64,000 nucleotides of DNA, taken from the NCBI GenBank assembly GCA_005281725.1, contig SSBO01000001.1, positions 2,774,399 through 2,838,398 of the forward strand, given 5' to 3'. The stretch is from Wuchereria bancrofti. Its lineage: Eukaryota; Nematoda; Chromadorea; Rhabditida; Onchocercidae. Position 1 is the stretch's first letter. Each line of letters begins with the position of its first letter. The position numbers and the translations under genes were made by a program. The notes beneath the pieces were generated by a model. It searched no databases. It worked only from the letters and a program-made list of their open reading frames with translations, and was not told where the DNA came from. Shown piece by piece: positions 1-13,027 of this stretch.

Positions 1-1256
1 TATCTATGAATAATTCTATATATAATCTTAAAATCCATGCAGTTATATTTTAATTTTTATTCTTCATATTTTTTCAGTGGGTAATTTCCTTTTTTCTCAA
101 ACTGATGAAACATCATTTTAAAATATACTTTAACAAAACGCGATTTAGTCTACTTTTTCCCATTCTCCTTTCCTCTCCATCTCTCTCTCTCCTCTCTATC
201 ATCATTTTGTTTCATACTCATTTATAAATTTTATCTTTATAATTATTTAAAAGTCATTATTGTAATTATCTAAAAATCTAAAAGTCTTATGAATCGTTTA
301 AGTACTTAAGTTGAAATTTTTTTCTTACGATATATTTTCGATATATAATATAATTGGTGGTAAGCTGAAAATACTGCGGGATACACCTATAAGATATGCA
401 TTTTTCTTAAAAATGGTTGTGAGATCAAAATATTGCGGAATACATTAAAGAAATTTTGAGAAATTTAAAATAAAAACACAAGATTAACTTACTGGGTAAA
501 ATTAATGTGATGGTTCACTAACGATGCTAATTAAAGTAAGTTTAACAAATATCATTCACTTGTCACATCACTAATCAATTAGGCGTGAATTAATTAGTGT
601 GAAACAATTTTATTCTTAAATAAGTAAAACTACAATCTGGAAAAGTAAATAAGCACGAAATAAAAAGATGTTTCAAAGCAATATAAAATGACGATATAGC
701 AGGATCATATATCATGACAAAGAATAGGACAATCAATGCGATAAATTTGACAAAGATAAGATGCTAAAAGTTTGATTAATAACTTAGTAAAATTTGTGAA
801 ATAACATCAAAGTTTTTGAATAGATTAATTATTTATTATAATACAGCATAAATGGTATAATATTGTAAGCAATTCAGTATGTCGTAATGATGATAATATG
901 AATAAGTAAGTGATTTGGACAATTACGATAAATATAGCATAAATATATTATTAACTCTATGTACTAACAAAAGTAATATTTATGTAAAAGTTGAAATGGA
1001 TTAAACGAAATTTTATGTGTGAATATTTGTTTATGTGTATTTTAAGTGAATTATTTATCATTTGGTGATAGTTTGGTACGGTTGAATGAAATGGATCATT
1101 TATAAGAAAGTCATTAAAAAAGTAATTAATGAAGTGTGTTCTGTGATTGGTTATAAGGTTTTGCTTCAATACTACTGACAGAGTACTTTTGGCCTTTGAC
1201 AAGCAGATGGTTATTGTTCTTTCCTTGTGATTATCTTCAGTCATTAAGCATACAAA

Positions 1257-1305
1257 CACAAACATACATACATACACACACACATACACATACATACATA
1301 CACAT
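1257..1305. repeat. CA/CATA-rich microsatellite
   Basis: Alternating CA and CATA units. The minus-strand frames crossing it translate to C/V/Y/M repeats and are artefacts of the repeat. Confidence 0.8.
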
Positions 1306-1480
1306 ACTATCATCATCACTATTATACACATCGTAACCTTTGATCTCTTTTTTATATGAATTTAAGGAAAAGTTTCTAATTTTCTTTTTTATAAATGATT
1401 TTTGTTTTGTTTTTTTCATGTTCCAGAATTGTGGACTTTCATATTTGATACGCAAATAAGCACTTATAGTTGTATAAATC

Positions 1481-1481
1481 A

Positions 1482-1529
<48 letters not shown>

Positions 1530-1530
1530 G
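1481..1530. repeat. (AAT)n microsatellite
   Basis: An uninterrupted AAT run of about 16 units followed by a degenerate AAT/AAC tail to about 1,565. The minus-strand poly-leucine frame here is a repeat artefact. Confidence 0.9.
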
Positions 1531-3273
1531 CAATAATAATAAGAAAAAACGATAATAATAATAATAAATAGCAATGACACGACATTTAGTTCAAAATTTT
1601 TGATTTAATTTATAATTTTAAATTTGTTCTTCAATAACTTCAACAATACATTCTAAAAGATAAGCATTACTTTCCCTAGAAAAAAAAAACCTTTGTTTTT
1701 TTTTTTTTTTGTTCCTTTTATTTTGATTAAATTTCAACCAAACCATTCCTTAATGTCTTTTTTATTTTATTCAAAAATGTATTTGTCAAATAAACTGTTA
1801 AAATTAAGTGTGAAAAATGGATGAATAACAAATGTTATTTACTGTGAATTAATAATCAAAAAGGAGACAGTTAAAGTTTAAAAGACAAAGTTTCTTATTA
1901 ACTGAAAGAAAGAAATAAAAAAGAAGAGCATATTTAAATCTTATCCCTAATAATGAAATTGGTTTTTCTTTCTGACATACAAATTGTACAACATGACTAC
2001 AGTACCATTATTTGCCATATGCTAATACTATAATATTTGCTTCATTTCAATGATAATTTGATTAATCATCTATTAATTTAAGCAGAAAAAAGAGAATTAG
2101 AGGTAAAAGTTGAGTAAAAAAATATAGAAATTAAATTTTCTTTCTTCCTTTTTTTGGCAAAGATGAAAAGATTTTTGCCGCAAGAAAAGCCATCCACAGT
2201 AATTGATAATAATTAATTGTTGCACACATTAGTTATTATGTTTCAATGATATTTGCTAATTTCTGCTTTTTCTAAAAAAAAAAAGGAAAAAGAGGAAGAA
2301 TAAGAAAGGAACAAAATCACTTATTGAATTTGCAATTTCAGAATTTCCTTTTCTCTTCTCCCTCTCTCTTTCTCTTTATCATTTCAGTACTTACCTATCT
2401 TTTAATGAACATAACCTTTATTATTCTCATTAATTCCTATGTATATATACTGTTAATTTACCGCTGTCCTGACAACATCTTATCCTTTTCTTTCATTATC
2501 ATAATTTTCTCTTTTCATCTTTTCGGCTTCAACACTATTATAATTTAATTTGACCGCCTATCATTTTACCCGCATTTCATCATTAATTGATTAGTGTGGT
2601 TATTTCCGGGAATATTTATTCTTCCCGAATTTAATACAGGAAATGCTTATAATGTTAAAATCACACAAATTCTCCCCTTTCCTTCTTTTTCTTCCTAACT
2701 AACATTAATGAAAAAAAACAAAAATATTTTGAAATTGTTAAATACATTTTTGTTTAAATACATAAAAATATTCTAAACTTGTTTACGTTATAGTAATTAA
2801 TGCATCATTTCATATCCTTTTAATACTGTTCGTGCAAAAACTAAGCTTTTGATATTATTAATGTAATTTACTTGCTTTTTTGTCATAAACCTGAAGTATT
2901 ACAATATTTGCTAGATATTTCACATCAAGAAAACATTGTAACGTGCATTAATACGTCTTATGTGTAACCTAAAATATGCAAATAAATATGCAAATTCTAT
3001 GATGATATTACATTAAACTTTAATTTGGTATTTGAATGATTAATGATTTATTTCTTCCCTCTTATTTATATTTTCAACTTTTTGAAAGGCATGATGATAA
3101 TGGTTAAACTGATACTGACATAAATCATTCATCGGAAAAGAAAATAATTTCGCATTACTAAACAAAATTTTGTTAATAATTTTCATTGCACTTTTCTTCT
3201 TCTTTGCCTCTTCGTTTCTTATCTTTTTTTAGTTCACTTAAAAAATTTCTTTTCTTTAAATTTTTTTCGCTTC

Positions 3274-3321
3274 AGAAATCCTTCATGCAATATTTTTCAA
3301 GTTTTGCATGAAGGATTTTCT
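3274..3321. other. hairpin-forming inverted repeat
   Basis: An arm reading AGAAATCCTTCATGCAA is followed after about 13 nt by its near-perfect reverse complement, giving about 17 bp of stem with one bulged T. The stem is shorter than a typical animal pre-miRNA, but the loop size is plausible. No neighbouring gene explains it. Confidence 0.6.
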
Positions 3322-4152
3322 AAACTTTTGACTTAACGCTCAATATTTGCCAAAGCCATAATTAATCGTTTCTCAAAGAAATTAAAATGCTTATTTGAAT
3401 TTTTTTTCTCTTTTTTCCTTCCTTCCTTGCTTCTTTTCATGTTGATGATTTTAAAGTAGAAATTTTTAAAATTTCGAAAAGAAGGACAAAAACTTGATGC
3501 AACATAACATTTTCTTTCTTTTCAGAAGTCAATTTTCTTCACTATTGTTAAAATTTAACATTTCATTCCTACCTCTTTGCATTTGCTTTTTTCGTCACAA
3601 ATTTTGATTACTGTAACATTTATTGTATAATTTTGAAGTATAAAAAGGTTATCATATTTACTACAATAAAATAATAATTTATCATATTTACTATAATAAA
3701 ATAAATAAACATAAATGAATAAATAAATAAATTTATAATATTGAAAAAGAAAAGAAAAATTTCCGTTGTTCTTTTAGAGGAAAATCAAATAAATCAAATA
3801 AGACAAAAAAAAAATTAAAATTTTGACCTATTCCATAACAATAATTTGAAACTTTCCATATTTAATTTCTTTTCCTCCTCCCTTTTCGCACTCAGACTTA
3901 TGTGATACGGAAAGCCAGAAAATCTAATAGTTCAAAATAATATTTCTATTCGAAGTACAAAATTGAAAAACAAGAATTGGATAATATATCATCATCATTA
4001 TTGGTTTAACCTCCAAATTTTAATCAATCTCAAGCTGATAATATTTTTATATTTTTGCAAAAGTGACCATTTGATATTCATACTTGAACATGCTTCTGTC
4101 TTTTATGTGAACATTTTCTTCTAATCATTTAACTCATAGCAATGCTACATTT

Positions 4153-4230
4153 GCATATAAGTAATGTTGTTTACATTTACATATAAGTAATGTTGTTTAC
4201 ATTTACATATAAGTAATATTGTTTACATTT
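4153..4230. repeat. 26-bp tandem repeat x3, each with TTGTTTAC
   Basis: Three head-to-tail copies of a 26-bp unit (core ATATAAGTAAT, then TTGTTTACATTT); the third copy has one substitution. Each copy carries the octamer TTGTTTAC, at 4167-4174, 4193-4200 and 4219-4226. This octamer is the known DAF-16/FOXO binding element and fits the wider forkhead consensus. Any function is inference. Confidence 0.85.
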
Positions 4231-7200
4231 GCTTAAAGAAATTTTCATTTTCTGCTTGCTAATAAGATTATAATAATGCATGATATTATACCATTCATTG
4301 GGTTATCATTATTTGTATATAGCACAGAATTTTTCACTTATATCTTTTCAGTTTATTAATATTTTCATCTAATTAATTAAGCCATTGAATCAGACCGTTA
4401 CTACTGCTACTATTGTTTCCTGTGATCATAATGCCAAAATTTTATTTTTTAATTTTAGAGGATTGTTAAATTTTGAACTTTTTTCAGCAAAATACTCATT
4501 CCTTAAAATTATATTATATGAATAATACTTAAAGTTATTAAAATATTCATATTTTTGGTTATAAATGATAAATGTTAGTAGTAGTAATTTGCTTAAAACC
4601 ATTTAATTAGTAAAATTTGCTTTTCCTGAATTGAAACAGGCAAATTTTTCAACTAATTTTTCTAGAATTCTAAATCTTATGGCTTAACTCTTTTACTCAA
4701 GTTTTCTAAATTATTAAATTTTGATAGTTGTAGTTAGTTTTTTAGAAAAAGAGTACGTAATGCTTTCGACTATACTGTTTATTTAGTAATTTTAGTAAAA
4801 CTTAAACAAAAGCTTTTTAATATTATTAAATAGTTGGGCTAATCTAATAATTTTGCCGGAAGTTTTATCCTTCTCCTATCATTCCAATCTACTTCCTCTC
4901 TAAGCAGGATTAAATCGAACAAAAAAAAAAAACCAAATGAAATGTAAGTAATTTGAATTTTTTTACTCTAAAATACATCTCGAAAAATAAGTTGAGAAAG
5001 ACAGGGAGAGTGAGCGAGGATAGGAAGAAAAGATAAGAAGAAGAAATGGAGAAAAAAAAAGAATAAAAGGGATAGAATGTAAGATACCCGCATAAAATCC
5101 AAATAAGTAATGTAACAATAATCGAAATTGCTTCATGGCTTACTTAGCCAAAAGGCTCTTTTTCGATCATTTTATTTTAATTCTTTTATGGCTGAATAAA
5201 TGGACATAAATTTAATATAAAATTCATTCGCAATAGCAAAAAACAGAATAGACGACATCTCACTTTCTTCTGTCCCATTTTTCGTTTACGCCTTTTTGGT
5301 TCTATCATAAGATGAATAATTGAGGAAGATTTCTTCTCCCTCTCTCTGTCTCTGTCTCTCTCTTTATATCCCTCTCTTCTACATGTTGATTAATATTATT
5401 ATCGAATCTACCGTCTTTTTTCATTCCTTTGATGATGAACTATTGGAAAGAGTGGAAAAGAATGAAAGCAAAATGTGTTGTATATTCAATATTCACTACA
5501 AATATTAGAAATGAATAAAAAAATTTTGATACACCTATTTTTGCATATTATCACTTCATCTTTTTATTATAATTATCATAAATTGTTTTAAATATAATAC
5601 AATAAAGTTAACATAGTTTGCAAAAAACAACGAAAAAAAAAGAAAAGAACGAAAATTTCGAAAGTTAATTGCTTATCATTTTCATTAAATACCATTCTCA
5701 TTCTTATTATTATCGAAATAGTCTTGTTCCACTTATTCTTTACTTCTTTTTTACTCTTGAGCTATATTTTAAAAAAAATGACATATATATAATGGAATAT
5801 ATTATATTAATAATTCAAAAATTTTTTTCGAGGCATATTTATTGAACTTTTTAAGGCATATCAATCTAATTTTCTTTTTTCCGTTGTTTCTGCAAAAAAC
5901 AAAAACAAAAACAAAGAACAGAATGAATTATTTCTAGGGAAAGTAAATTTCTAAATTTCAAATTTTCTTCATATTGTTACATAATTTTAAATGATTTTTT
6001 TTTTCTTTTTTAGTGTAAATAATGAGAAAAATTTTTTTGATATCAGAAAGCTATTACAAAATGAATACAGCAATAACAGAGACTAGAAATGGAATATGTT
6101 TGTATAATAATGGTTATATCATGGATATCATCAATTTTTCTTTTATTTATCTGTGATATTCTGTAAATTCAAACATATTTGAAAAATGGACTAAACGATA
6201 GCATTTTAGAATGTTCAACCAATCATTTATTTACTTAAGGAACAAAAGGATTCAATTTAATGCTCATTTTTTTTTTCTTTTTCTCTCCGTTTTCTCTTCC
6301 TCCCCTAAGAGTTTTATGATTCAAACGATTGCTTACGGTATGCAAAGCTTTTTCCTATCGGACCTGTTGAAACATCTGTCTATTGCGGTGATAGGATATT
6401 ATTGTTCAATGATGATATATTATTATTAGTTATGCATTGATAGATGGGTGACATTTACATTCATTATTTTTTCTTCCTGTTTACTCATTATTTTGCTTGA
6501 AATTAAATTTTTGTAAAGAGAAAAATTTTCTATTAAAATTGTTTATTAATTAAATATACATCTTTCTTTTTCTTTCTTTTTTTAGATATGATTAATTTGT
6601 TAATTGCTAGTATTCTCGTAAGACGAAAACATTTCATAGCGCCCTATTTGATAACATTACTAATTCCAGTCTAATTTTTTTTCAATTCTATTTTCATCAA
6701 TTATGTTCAGTCATATTTTGAAAATTTTTTTTTATTTTTTTTAAAAAATTATATTTTGAAAAATTTTGAAAATAGATTATAAAAGTTACCGTTTTTATCA
6801 ATGAAATTGTTCATTTGATTTTTAGCATCATTTATTTCTTACCTTCACCCACAGCATGACTTATTCATTTCATTTCCTAATCAAAATTTCATTCTATTAT
6901 TGTTAAACGATACAGCATGACTATTTAATCAATATTTCGTATCTTAACAGTCTGAAATTATATTTTTCTTTAAAAAGAATTTAACTTACTATTTATATGT
7001 GTAACATGCAACTCATATGTGTATTTATTTATTTATACCTGTTTACAACTCCTCGTCCATAATTGCCCGATTACATTCTTTCGCATAACAATACGATAAT
7101 CAATACCTCACCACAATAAGGTTACTTAATTTCAGATTACGGTAAAACTGGAATAGAATCAAATCAAATAGATAAAACGAAAGAGACATATAGATATCCT

Positions 7201-8248
7201 CTTAAGTGGAGGAAAAAAGTTCGGGCGAAAAACGGCAGGGAAAAAAAATCAGTGATTGATGAATTGTATACACGAAAGAATTCCGGTTTGGGTATATACT
7301 TTTTTATTCAAAGATAGTACACTTTTAGCAATAATTATAATAATAATAACTCCAATATTTCAAATAATTCAATCATTTTTTTCTGTTCCTTTTTCTCCTT
7401 TTTTTCTTTTTCTTTCTTTCTCTCTCTTTTAATTTGCTCCTTCTATAACATAAATTGATACGAATTGATATATACTCACTGGCATAAATAAACAAATAAA
7501 TATATGTATGTAAACTGGTTCAAGACTAATCTGTAGCTTAATTATGTCGTAATATTAGACTTAATTTTAAAATTAACATAATGATAGGTGATCTTTTCGT
7601 TTTTTAATCCATAATCTCAATACATACACACACTTATACACACACACTTAATGCATAAACAGATAGAAGTATTTGTAAATTGTGAAAATGGAAAAAATAG
7701 CCAAAAAAGGGACTGCATTATTTTGATGCAAATTTCAAAATTCAGAAAAAAAGTTTAGCTCTTCTATGAATTCACTGTATCAAATTTATCACTTATCTTT
7801 GAAACATTTGAAAGTAATTACAATGAAGTATGTGATATTTTTCACCTTTTCGTTTTCTCTGAATCATTAATTAATTTTATAAACTGATGTTTTGGTAATT
7901 TAGGCTTTGCAATCAAATTGATGTTTATTAAGAAATAGCAATATTATTTAATTTAGTTGCTAACTTCGTAAAAGTATTTCTTAAATAATAGTTTCAATTT
8001 AAATTATAAGGATGAAAAGGTAGAGAGATTGAACAACGGTTATTCTCTTTCCATTTTGATCAATTACATTAACCGACCTTAAAACTGTAGGAACAATATT
8101 GCTGTTATTGCATCTCTTCATAGTAAAATGTTAACACTGTTCAAGAGACTCTCAATTTACTAAAAGTTCAAGATGGTTACAGTAGTCGAAATTAGGTAGG
8201 CTGAAAGTTCAAGGAGGTCAAACTTCAGCCAATGCATTATCCTTCCAC

Positions 8249-8272
8249 TTGTTTACACCGTGTTTACAGCTG
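8249..8272. promoter_or_regulatory. paired forkhead-type motifs and an E-box
   Basis: TTGTTTAC (8249-8256) and TGTTTAC (8261-8267) lie 12 bp apart in the same orientation, and the second overlaps an E-box CAGCTG (8267-8272). A direct nuclear-receptor-like half-site (AGGTCA) occurs about 35 bp upstream. The spot is less AT-rich than its surroundings. Candidate enhancer only; binding is not shown. Confidence 0.35.
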
Positions 8273-10901
8273 CATTAGTTTTTTTTTTTTTTTTGCACAG
8301 TCATCTTTTCTCTCTTTTTGGCCTCTGAATTTTTTAAATTGATGGAATTTATCAAAATTCTTTTGCAAATTTAAAATTGGAACACCGGTGCAAATGTCGG
8401 AAGTAGACGTAAATCAACAATGCATTTTTTTCTTTTCTGAAAAAGATAGCAGACATAATAACAATTAATATAATTAGTTTTGTGAATGTCACCTATATAA
8501 GTTGATTTTATCAACTCTTAAATAAACAGGCAAAAGGACGGAATAATTTTTTTCGGACGGAATGTTGCACAGGCAAACAAAATATATAAACTATAAACTA
8601 AGCTATAATCTGCAATTTCTGTTGTCACTATTTTTGTCTGTTATTTTTATTACTAGTATATTAACATTATTTTATTATGACGTGTTAGTAAAAAATAGGA
8701 AGCACAAAATTACATTACTATTAAAATATCAAATATTAAAAACAAATATGAAATATCAAAAGCAAACAACATGAGAAGTGAAAATAAAATACGATAATGC
8801 CAAGTGATAGTAAGTGAAAAATCAAGGAATTTTTATGTGAGTGAATGCTGATAGTAGCAATATTAGTAATTAATAATAATAATAACAATAATAATGACAA
8901 AATAATAAATAGTAGATAGTGATTAATAATAATACTTAATAATAGTAGTAATAATAAGAAATGATGTTGATAATAATGATGACAATGATAGCGGCGATAA
9001 TAATAATGAAATATCTAATTTGTGAACAGAAAGAGAAAATGAAAAAGCGAATCAAGTACGACCTTATAAATAATCATCCCTAGCAACTATTCGAGAATAC
9101 CGGAAACAGAATAGGAGAAGTAATCATAGCAATTGTTTCTTATGGCGTGATGACCACCAAATTATAAACTATCAAACAACAATAATTATCATCATCATTA
9201 TCGTTATCATTACTGTCATCATTGTTATTCTTATATTTTATAGGATTAATGATTTTTATAACTTTCAGTTCAGTCTAAAATAAGCGATTAAAATCTAAAT
9301 TTCTCTTTTTTACACTATTTTAAACTAGTCACTATTTTTCTAAAAATTTGAGTAACTGTTTAGGAGGCAAAAATATATATAATGGTAATTTTACATCATT
9401 TTATCATTTTAATTTCTTGAACTACAATTCTATATTATTTTATTATTCTAAACTATACTTTTGCACTATTTTTCTTCGTGCCAACTTTGGATGCTAGAGA
9501 AATAATAATGTTCATGAGTTTTGATCGGTGAAACTCGTGGAACAAACATATTTGTACAATGAGATCATTTACCTCATTTATGGAAAGTTTTTAAAATATT
9601 CCTAAACATTTCTTTTTTCAGTAAATTAAAAATTGCATAAATTATAAAACATTTAATTAATAATAATTCAAAAAAGAATCGATGCTAAAAATGCTTTTTC
9701 ATTAAACTTTTTTCTTTCTAGGACTTTGATACAAAATTTCAAATTTCAATTAATTAGCATTAGCATTACCATTATTACTGTTACTTAATTGGTGGTTGTG
9801 CGGAAATCCATGAACAACAGCTTCTCTGATGCATTTTGAAGATGACAACAGACCAATATGCAAATTATGAATGGTTGAATGAACAATTCCTGAAGCCCTT
9901 CCTTTTTGCCCTCCAAATGGACAGCTATTTCCTGTTTGAGTTTCTCACTTTTCTTCTTTCTACTTAACACTTATTTACCGTAGTTATTTGACTTTATCCT
10001 GTTTATGGATATTACTGTAAGTAATCATTAATATTAGTAATGATTTGACAAGTTTTAGGAATATCTGTCTTATGAATATCATTAAGTCCAAGTACAGTCA
10101 TTTCTACCATCATTATTACTATTTCCGTCACTTTACTGTTTTACTTTCACTATTATGATTAAAAAATACATTTTACAAAAATTTTTTTAATTTCAAGATA
10201 AGATTTAAAGAGGAAATTTGACTTACATGATTGCTTGTCTTTTTTATAAAAATTTACATCCAAGGGATAAATTCATTTGAATTTTAAGCAGTTTCATTTC
10301 ATTCCATTTCTTTTTTTCTTTCAATTTCTATGGCAATATTTCAGGATACTTGAAATTTAAAGGGTAATTTAGCAAAGCTTTTGTTTTTATCTAATAATTT
10401 GCATTTTTCAAAAAAGAAAAAATAAAGGAAAATCAATATCACATTAATGTGTATAATTCATATCATAGTATTGTAATTTAGAATCAATTTATGCCGCAGT
10501 ATCAAAATTAATATTCCTATATAAATCAAGAAATGGATGACAATTAAGAAATGATAAAAAACAAATTAGATTATGATTCCATACAAATATATTTATGTAT
10601 GAAATTCAATTCAGAATAAAAGATCATGAGGAAAAAGTTAGAAGAGAGAGAGGAGAAGAAAGAGAAAGAGAAAAGGGATACCAATAATAAATGGAAGAAA
10701 GACAGAAAATAGATTGGGTATATATGTTCTCGAATAGTGGCGGTATGTTGCGTAATTGAGGGGTTCATATGTCGTATATCTGTGTTCGATGATTGTTTGC
10801 ATAATAAAATTCATTGTGCTTCATTGAAATCTCTATTGTAATTTTACGAAGCGATCCGTATCTTTGGCCTCTTGGGACATTGGATATTTCTGAGGGATGC
10901 C

Positions 10902-10934
10902 GACGACGAAATCTACTTCCTGTAATTCGTCGTC
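10902..10934. other. inverted repeat in a GC-richer island
   Basis: GACGACGAA (10902-10910) pairs perfectly with TTCGTCGTC (10926-10934) around a 15-nt loop. It lies in a non-repetitive, GC-richer island of about 110 bp. Two short plus-strand frames cross it, but neither has splice sites or family resemblance. Confidence 0.5.
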
Positions 10935-12979
10935 CTTTTCAAAGCAATTGTTGGCATCTTTTAATTCACTTCACTATTATAACATACATATTACATTACC
11001 TTTTCAAAATGAGGATATGATTGAAAATAGGATCCGTAATCTTTCATCATTTCCTTGCCTTCTTCCTTCATCGCTCCTGACCTCCCTGACTTTTTTGTTT
11101 CCTGAATTTCAAGACATGCACAAAAATTATCTTGAAATTTGGACATATTTATATCAGACAATTATGCTATTTAGGAAGTGATAAATAAAAACGGTTATCA
11201 TGTGGTTTTTGTGTATTAAATGAAAATTAAAATAGTAAATTTTGATCATTCATTTTTATTTTTTATGAAATAAAGTGTGGGGAATGTTAAAGGGAAGATA
11301 TCATTTTGATGACTAAATCTGATCAAATTTTGGGGTGAAATTTCGCGAATTTTAATTTTGATGTCACTTCATATTGTCAAAACACAAACAAATATAGATG
11401 AAATATTTTCAGTTTTTCTTAAAAATTTCAAAGATTAGGAATTCTTCGAAAAAAAAAAACAAAATACTGCGTAATATTTGTGTACATATAGTTACTGTTT
11501 TAAAAAATTAAACAAACAAATGTAATTTGAAATATACTCATCAATTTCTTTCTTTTCCAATTTTAAAAGATTGTTCAGTATGGTTCTTCATCGTCGAATA
11601 GTGCTAAATAATTTTCATTAGCCATGAAATCATCATCTAAAACTGCTCGATTAAAATTTTCAACCATCTCATCTATTTTCCACTCTCTTTTTAAGCTAAT
11701 CAAGTTTTATCGTGCATTTATGGGTAACTAAAGAAATTGGAAAAGATGATGAGAAGAGGAGAATGACAATAGGAAAAGGGTTGTGGTTGTTTAGTTCTGA
11801 TAAAGCGAAAGATATAATTGAAGAGAAGAAATTATTTCACACTTTCATAGATTTTGATAGCTTCATTTGTGTTTAGTACTAATGGTATGTATTGCTTAGA
11901 TTAAAATGCCTAAATTCTTTTTATCTGTCACTAAAATGTATTTACATAACTATTCCATGATGATAGCATAGTTCTTCACTATTATTATTATTAATATTAC
12001 TATTATCATTATTATTATTAATTTATTGCTAAATGTTGTTATTATCATATCATACTTTCTATTATCATTGTTGTTATTTAATACTATTTACTATCGTATC
12101 GTTATTTCTTCTCTTCCAACTATTATTATCATTATTGTTAGCACTATTCAATTAATACCATTCATTATTTACATGACAATACTATTAGCACCTCTACTAT
12201 TATCACTATTTTCATCTTATTCTTATCACTGTCGTAGTTATAATTATCAGCATTACTGGTTGTTGTAATACTAATGTCTTAACCATGCGACTGTTATACT
12301 TATTACTTTCAACAATACACCACCTGACTGTACCATTCTTCTCTCCATGTTGTGTTTGTTGTTTGTTTGCCACCATGAATATCATCCCTTTTTCTTTTTC
12401 TCTTTCGTTTTTATACCACCAGTAGTTTTGCAATTGAACTATCTTTTTTCCTTTCTCCCTCTTCTCTTTTAATCATCTTAACTATTCGAAATAAAATAAA
12501 TGAATAAACTGCCTTACATTATATTTAGTCAATTGACTTACATTAAAACTTGGCATTCTCTCATTGTTTCTTTTCATGGAAAAAAAAAAGAGTTATTTCC
12601 TTCAAAACTTTTGAAAACTATCGTATGCGAGCAAAATTCTCTCTAATTAAAAGTTTCATTTTGTCGGAAATTTTAAAAAAAATAAAAAAGAAAAAAAAAG
12701 AATATTTCGTTTTAAGATCATCTGATTTAATTGAATATTAAGCACATTTTTCTTTTTCGTTCTTTTTTTCAAATTATAACGACGAATACGGTAGCAGTAA
12801 AATAATATAACCTTGTGGTAACTGCGATCATAGAAATATATTCAAAGAAAAAAATGCATAATTGCAATGGCAATAAACTAACTAATCGAGCAACTATGCA
12901 GATGTGTTGGATGAATTAAGAAAATGTTATGAAGATTTAGCATATCGGATGGCTTTACTATTCGTTATCTATGTGGTGT

Positions 12980-13027
12980 CAATGTGTGTGTGTGTGTGTG
13001 TCTGTCTGTCTGTATGTGTGTGTGTGT
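12980..13027. repeat. TG/TCTG microsatellite
   Basis: A TG dinucleotide run interrupted by three TCTG units and a TATG unit. Intergenic. Confidence 0.85.

Noticed and set aside
957..1533. Minus-strand frames of 98-124 codons
   Set aside because: They translate CA/TA and AAT microsatellites (poly-Cys/Val/Tyr, poly-Leu); no splice sites or family resemblance.
10814..11181. Plus-strand frames over the GC-richer island
   Set aside because: Two overlapping frames in different phases, neither with a good acceptor/donor pair or known motif; better explained as non-coding island.
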